Assembly: GCF_041381155.1 (NCBI RefSeq)
Contig: NC_091134.1
Location: 8,402,755 to 8,466,754 of the forward strand
DNA length: 64,000 nucleotides
Direction of reading: 5' to 3'
Source of the DNA: Argopecten irradians
Lineage: Eukaryota > Mollusca > Bivalvia > Pectinida > Pectinidae
The notes under the pieces are model-generated. The model saw only the letters and a list, made by a program, of their open reading frames with translations, had not been told where the DNA came from and made no database searches. Below are positions 57,678-64,000 of the stretch, piece after piece. Made by a program: the position numbers and the translations under genes. Numbering within the stretch: position 1 is the first letter of the stretch; each line of letters begins with the position of its first letter.

Positions 57678-58501
57678 CTGTAAATCAACAAAAAAGCAAG
57701 GATACGGTCAGCAAAAAGCCTAGCAAATTATAATAGGTTAGGAGTGGGCAATGGAGCAGGGTTAAGGGGTAGGAAAAAACATTTGGGAAGAATGAAGCAA
57801 GGAAGAAAAATAGAGCGGGCATTTTAGGAAATATACCCCCTTAGTACATTTACAAATCACTTCACTTTAAAATTTTTATATTTTACAAAGCTAAATGTGT
57901 AAAATCCTGACAAGATACTTGATGCTTTCATGGAAAATTGGTTCTATCCATAACATATTTTGCAAAAATTCTTTCAATTTTTTTTAAGAAAAATTCTCCT
58001 TAAGTTATAAGGGTTAACATCAACACAAGCTAAGAATATTTTTTACAGTGAATGAAACTCATTTTCAAATTATTCGTTTTCATCTATATATTGGTATGAG
58101 AATTTTTAAGAACTTCATCAATTGGAATCAAATTTTCAATACCTTCCTAAAACAAAGTGGGTTCTAATGAGTACAATTTACTGGTGATTGTAATTTGTGA
58201 CGCCATCTTCTGACGTCATAATCACTGGAAAGAGGGCCGTGACAAATCAACGGTAAATTGTACTTTATCCAAATCGTTTTGGGATCTCAAACCCCCATAT
58301 TTTTAAGCCTTAGAAATCATCAATCAGTATTTAGCAGAGCCTGTTACTGTTAGTTAGACAATCACCTCAAAGGAAATTTAAGAGCATAATATTGTCAATT
58401 GCAAAGTATCTTGCTGTTTCTGAATCAATTTACTGCATTTACATCATACGATTATTTGCAAAGCTAACAAATTGTGAATTGATTAAGAACTAACATCAGA
58501 T
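57678..58501. other. RH gene upstream intron, left part
   Basis: AT-rich. A short inverted pair GTACAATTTAC / GTAAATTGTAC brackets 58168-58260 around TGACGTCA, perhaps a tiny MITE. A 22-bp direct repeat lies just beyond, at 58566-58606. No exon seen. Confidence 0.35.
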
Positions 58502-60557
58502 TACCACTTATAAAACAATGTTATTCTATGCTAGCAGTAATCTTCCCTCACCATCTACAGTATAATCTGATGTACTCTATTGAATCTGATGTACTCTATT
58601 GAAAGATATATTCTTAACCTTGTATCTTCATGAGGGATGTTTTATCAAGAGGTATACAAATGTTAATATTCACACTTTTGAAAACGAGCATAAATCACAT
58701 CTTAAATAAAATCAATTAGTTTTAAAGGCCGGGCACGACCTACTTAAATCAAAGTGCCAAGGCCACTCATAGATGCTGTGAATGAAGGACTCAAACAAAG
58801 GAATAAAGAAATTGGTTTTTCATTTAAATATAGAATATAGTAAACTATGTATACTGTGTTGAATTTCGGAGTTTAATAAAAAAAAATGTTTACGATATAC
58901 CGTATTTATTTTATGATATTTGAAGTTTTTCAAGAACAATAAGTTGAATAACTTATTATCCTGAAATAACTGTAATAAATTTTATTTCTAAATTATTTTT
59001 GAAATAACGATTTCAACACCAAAGAAACTGTTCAGAATCTGAGTAGTCATTTTTTTTTATAATTCTTTATTAATTGCTAAATTATCAATTTCATCAATGT
59101 ATTTTAAAAGACAAAAAAATAATAAGTAAACATTTTCGTATCTGAATATCCACTTAACATTGAAGAACATTTTCGGAAAAATATAACATTAGAAATATTA
59201 CCATATCCGGATATATTTTGGTTTCCTTTTTAGAAAACTAACATTATATTTTGGTTTCCTTTTTAGAAAACTAACATGGGTTGCTTTGACGACTTTTGAC
59301 TAATAAATCATGGCCAGATACTTTTGCCAAATGAAAGGTACATTATTTCATTACGTATATCACTCAGATTTCTTTTAAATTCACAAGAACGCTAGCCGTT
59401 AACATCAATAAAACTTCAAGTAATGTATCGGACTTTAGCAAGTCTTCGTAAGCCTAACAGTAACTGGTTGGCGAGATATTATTGTGCAGAACATTTATCG
59501 TGAGTTTTACTTTGCCGACTTTTGACTTATAATAAAACATGGCCATATACGTTTGTGAAGTAAAGGGTACATTATTTGGTTACTTATCACAGTCAAATTT
59601 CTTTTGAATTCATAAGAACGCTATCATCAAGAAAACTTCTTGCAAGACATCGGACTTTAGCAAGTCTTCATAAGGCTACCGTACATTACACGGCAATATA
59701 AGTTCATTTGTCACTTTAAGTTGCTCGTACATAAATAGATCTACATCATCATTATATTTTGTAAGTTTATGTTGATAGATTTGGTACTTTTTCCCTGTCA
59801 AAATTCTGCATTTGTCCATAAACAAAAGACAGAACTCCCAGTGACAGATCAAGCTTAGGGAGAAGGCACGTACTCAAAACTATTAACTTTTACTGCGCAA
59901 TAATAGCTCAGATATAGTTCGTCAATACAACCAACACAAAAAAAACTTTATAAGCGTTATAATAACTTTCTTTTGCAGTTACCTTCCTAACATTTGATTG
60001 CAATAATCGATCATTAGCATAAATTATGTAAAATTTAAATAAACATACACAATCCAAAATCCAGCGAAAGTCTGTCTCGGAGGAAGACAGCGAAGAATTA
60101 AGGCGTTGTTCGTGATTTTCGGGAGACCAGTGTTCTCGGAGTAATACAAATATAATAGAGTCCCAACTGAACACTTAAAACACTCCATCCGTGGTGTATA
60201 CGTATGTACAAATTCTATGTCTGTGGTTTTGAATATTGGGGTTTTATTTTTTTCATACCATCAAGTATTACGTGAAATGAACAAAACAACTTTTAATTTT
60301 CATCGCGGAGTGGTTTCATTGTTTTGATGTGTACAGGCTCTCTGAGCGTACCTAAGAATGCTGTTTCACAGCATCAAAAACCGGGTGGTTGGCAATTAAG
60401 CCGATAAGGGAGTAGGTGGGACTATACTTATAGTGCATAGTGACCAGCCTCTGGTACAGCTTGTACCACATGGGTCTAAACCACATGGTCAGTGTATACT
60501 GTTGATGGTGAGGGAAGATTACTGCTAGCATAGAATAACATTGTTTTATAAGTGGTA
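58502..60557. mobile_element. 2.06-kb element with inverted repeats of about 62 bp
   Basis: 58502-58564 (TACCACTTATAAAACAATG…) and 60496-60557 are reverse complements with about one mismatch. Inside are a diverged tandem duplication (period about 227 bp, 59290-59680) and a two-copy 32-bp repeat at 59213-59278. An 88-codon minus frame near 60000-60174 has no recognisable domain. Probably a non-autonomous DNA transposon in the RH gene intron. Confidence 0.65.
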
Positions 60558-60782
60558 TAAGATATTTGGTATGATAGTGTTTAAAGTTCTATTACAGAAG
60601 TATTTTTTGTAGCCTTTTATTTAATAAAGCAAATTTAAAATCGTACAATATTAAGGATGTATTCTTCTGAGATTTCAGTCCCGTTGAAGTCTCGTTTCAA
60701 CATAGATCAAAGAAGTTATGAGATTTTCAAATATAATTTTTCAGTATCTGTAGCAAGTTGCCAAATGCAAATTTTATCAAAC

Positions 60783-62044
60783 AAGAGGCCCATGGGCCTT
60801 AACGGTCATCTGACTCATGGCACAAAACAACAAAGTCACAGTATAAGGTATTGGTTAAAGATTGATATAAACAATACAAGGAACTCCTTAGTTGAATATG
60901 TAAGTTTCTGAAATAGGTAAATGTCATTTGTTGAACAAACTTGGTAGCCCTTCATCCATATATGGTTGTAACCCATTCACGGATTAATATAAGGAGGAGT
61001 CAGATTTTAAAGCCAAATTTCAGCAAAGCTTCCATTTTGGACATCCGCCGTACTATCCCCATGGGTCTTAGCTCGGTCCTTTATAAAACATGATTGTCCT
61101 CACCTAAAGTTCCCCCTTCTGAATCAATTAAAACCCCTATAGACCAATTTTCCTTGAGATCGGAGACTGAAACCTGAAAACAGGAAGTGGGCCAGCGGCG
61201 CCATCTTGGAATACCAAAATCTTTATGAAAATGTTTGCATGTTGTTCAGCATCCATTAAAACCCCAATAGACCAATTTTCATTGAGATCAGAGACCGAAA
61301 TCTGAAAACAGGAAGTGGGCCAGCTAAAATTAAGAAAATTTGCCCTTTTGGGGCCCCACCCCTCAGCCCCTAGGGGTCGGACCAGACTCATTTATATAAA
61401 ATACGATTGTCCTTTCCAATGATGTTTCACACCAAATATGGATGAAATTCATCCATCCAAGGATGAAGGAGGAGTAGGATTTAAAAGCTTAAATTAAGAA
61501 ATTTTCCTCTTTTTGGGCCCCGCCCCTCTGCCCCTAGGGGTCGGACCAGACTCATTTATATAACATATGATTGTCCTTCCCAAATGACGTTTCACACCAA
61601 ATATGGATGAAATCCATTCAAGAATGAAGGAGGAGTAGGATTTTAAAGCTAAAATTAAGAAAATTTGCCCTTTTTTGGGCCCCATCCCTCAGCCCCTAGG
61701 GGTCGGACCAGACTCATTTATATAAAATATGATTGTCCTTCCCCAATGATGTTTCACACCAAATATGGATGAAATCCATCCAAGGATGAAAGAGGAGTAG
61801 GATTTTAAAGCTAAAATTAAGAAAATTTGCCCTTTTGGGGCCCCACCCCTCAGCCCCTAGGGGTCGAACCAGGCTCATTTATAAAATATATGATTGTCCT
61901 TCCCCAATTATGTTTCACACCAAATATGGATGAAATCCATCCAAGGAAATGAAGGAGGAGTAGGATCTAGCTTAAATTAAGAAAATTAGCACTTTTGGAG
62001 CCCTGCCCCTCTGCCCCTAGGGGTCGGATTTATCTCATTTATAT
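60783..62044 (+). mobile_element. Family B element, copy 3 (3' interrupted)
   Basis: Starts ACAAGAGGCCCATGGGCC, TTAACGGTCATCTGACTCA. It has one or two CATTGAGATCGGAGACTG units and about five 160-bp units. It stops at CTCATTTATAT exactly where copy 4 begins. Confidence 0.75.
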
Positions 62045-62682
62045 ACAAGAGGCCCATGGGCCTTAACGGTCATCTGACTCATGGCACAAAACAACAAAGT
62101 CACAGTATAAGGTATTGGTTAAAGATTAATATAAACAATACAAGGAACTCCTTAGTTGAATATGTAAGTTTCTGAAATAGGTAAATGTCATTTGTTGAAC
62201 AAACTTGGTAGCCCTTCATCCATATAGGGTTGTAACCCATTCAAGGATTAATATGAGGAGAAGTCAGATTTTAAAGCCAAATTTCAGCAAAGCTCCCATT
62301 TTGGACCTCCACCCTACTATCCCCATGGGGCTTAGCTCGGTCCTGTCCTAAACCCCTATAGACCAATTTTCATTGAGATCGGAGACTGAAACCTGAAAAC
62401 AGGAAGTGGGCCAGTGGCCATCTTGGAATACCAAAATTTTTACGAAAATGTTTTCATGTTGTTCGGCATCAATTAAAACCCCTATAGACCAATTTTCATT
62501 GAGATCGGAGACTGAAACCTTAAAACAGGAAGTGGGCCATCTGCCATCTTGGAATACCAAAAATCTATACGAAAATGTTTGCATGTTGTTCGGCATCAAT
62601 TAAAACCCCCATAGACAAATTTTTCATTGAGATCGGAGACCGAAACCTGAAACAAGGAAATGGGCCAGCTAAAATTAAGAAT
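62045..62682 (+). mobile_element. Family B element, copy 4 (3' truncated)
   Basis: A full B-type 5' end abuts copy 3 head to tail. Three CCATCTTGGAATACCAAA / CATTGAGATCGGAGAC units follow, then the sequence leaves the family after AGCTAAAATTAAGAA. Confidence 0.7.
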
Positions 62683-62869
62683 TCTATAAACATTCATACA
62701 TATCAAACACCTCATTGGGAAATTATGGCTTTAATCTCTATCTTATATGGTCAAAACGGCAAAATTCCAATAAAATCCAATAGGCCGAGTCCACGTGCAA
62801 CCCCCCCCCCCACAACTTAACGAACCAATGTTTTTTCTGAAGCCTTATGACCCACTGATAACGAATCGA

Positions 62870-63560
62870 GAGGTAACATTGTATAAACTGGGATAAACTT
62901 CCGGTTATGACGTCATCAAGATGGCCGCCATCTCGAATTTCACTAAAAATTGAAAAATAGTCATAACATTGACATTTTTCAACCGAAGAAGACAAATGAG
63001 GCATCAAAATGACCACAATAGAACAACAATTACATATCAGGACCATATAATCCAATATATGTAGTTATTTCTACACAGGAAATGAAAAAAATGGATTTTG
63101 AGCTCAAAAATGGTAATTTTTTAAGCAAACTTTTCATATTTGGCTTGACGCAGCAAAAATGTTTACCAACAGCAAAGTATTATTTCTAATCAGTTATTTG
63201 ACCTCTTATCAATCAGTAAAAACAACTCCAACAAAAAAAACCAATGTTAACATCGTATAAGATCATCAAGATGGCCACTATCTCGAATTTCACGGAAAAG
63301 TTAAAAATAGTCATAGACATTTTTCAACCGAAGCAGACAAATGAGGTATCAAAATTACCACAGTCAAACAACAAATACATATAAGGACCAAATAATCCTA
63401 TATAAATAGTGAAATGAAAAAATAAGATTTTAAGCTCAAAAATGGTAATATTTTAGCATTTTTTTCATATTTGGCTTGATGCAGCTATAATTGTTACCCC
63501 ACAAGAAACTATTATTCGTAATCAGTTATTTGACCTCTTATCCATTAGTGAAAAACAACA
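62870..63560. repeat. Two-copy direct repeat, period about 351 bp
   Basis: CATCAAGATGGCC occurs at 62913 and 63264, followed in both by TATCTCGAATTTCAC-like and ATTTTTCAACCGAAG blocks, GAGCTCAAAAATGGTAAT, CATATTTGGCTTGA and CAGTTATTTGACCTCTTATC. The copies are diverged. The first also carries TGACGTCA directly before the motif. Confidence 0.75.
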
Positions 63561-64000
63561 AAAGTATATAGAAATGCAAAAGAGAATTATTGTTACACCA
63601 TCATTTGGTTTACAAAACCTCACCGGGTGTGTTTACAGGGTATATGATTGCTGTTTTTTCCAAACCGCTGACACTACAGTTTCCGGATGTCTTAGAATTT
63701 CCTGAAGATAGCATTGGCAATTGACGATTCATATCTTAACACATTTGAATTTTAAGTGGGACTTGACAATTTCCTAACATAATCCATTTTCATGTTCGAA
63801 AGTTTGTAGACTAGTAGCGTCTCAAAATGAATTTTTACAGCACAACGCCAACTAATAGGGTATCAAATTAAAACTGAAGAAAGCATTTGTTTCTGTTAAT
63901 ACCACGACACTTTCCGAAATTTGTTTCTTTTAGAAATAGCGCATCCACTGTTAACTTTATTTTTTGTGTATAACGTAAGGAAATGTCAGATGGTTACTGC
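63561..64000. other. Right edge
   Basis: I see no exon or repeat I can support. Presumably still intron of the RH gene. Confidence 0.3.

Noticed and set aside
59908..60174. Possible upstream RH exon on the minus strand
   Set aside because: It lies inside the 2-kb inverted-repeat element, has no domain similarity and no donor that fits the phase-0 acceptor convincingly.

Overview
The window is eukaryotic nuclear DNA: AT-rich, with split genes, GT–AG introns and very dense repeats. The repeat families (elements opening with ACAAGAGG plus a short hairpin, tandem cores of about 150 bp, and CGGACG-rich tails) are of a kind I associate with bivalve molluscs. A bivalve, perhaps a scallop or oyster relative, is my inference; no marker gene proves it.

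Gene content is low. From left to right: (1) the terminal exon of an unrecognised single-pass membrane protein (341-786, +). (2) A complete three-exon secreted protein (9927-16407, +) with an AA15-type lytic polysaccharide monooxygenase (LPMO) fold, a Thr/Pro mucin-like linker, a hydrophobic hairpin, a Gly/Asn/Tyr-rich repeat tail and a six-cysteine end. It lacks the histidines an LPMO needs for copper. (3) A complete three-exon, 12-helix nodulin-like MFS transporter (19829-24662, +). (4) A decayed Ty3/Gypsy-like retrotransposon (25747-30278, -) with frameshifts and an inverted piece of its own integrase inside the gag zinc-knuckle region. (5) The last seven exons of a Rubicon-homology (RH) domain gene of the PLEKHM/DEF8 type (37410-57677, -), which continues beyond the right edge. 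Its splice phases all agree and give 290 C-terminal residues.

The rest is mostly repeats: a 35-bp TIR pair 3.8 kb apart (1675-5562); a 1.1-kb element in two inverted copies (5838-6870 and 47381-48560); several snapback elements; minisatellites in both introns of the AA15-like gene; a minisatellite with a 348-bp higher-order period (30587-32090); a dimeric tRNA-derived SINE; a TA-flanked MITE in two copies; and about ten non-autonomous elements (families A-F, 32473-62682) with tandem cores of 146-160 bp.

The three main genes are unrelated and do not form a pathway. The strongest leads are the brace-less AA15-like protein with its unusual tail, and the A-F families. These keep the same hairpin architecture at both ends while the stem sequences differ completely, and several carry a CAAGATGGC…GCCATCTTG palindrome in almost every core unit.
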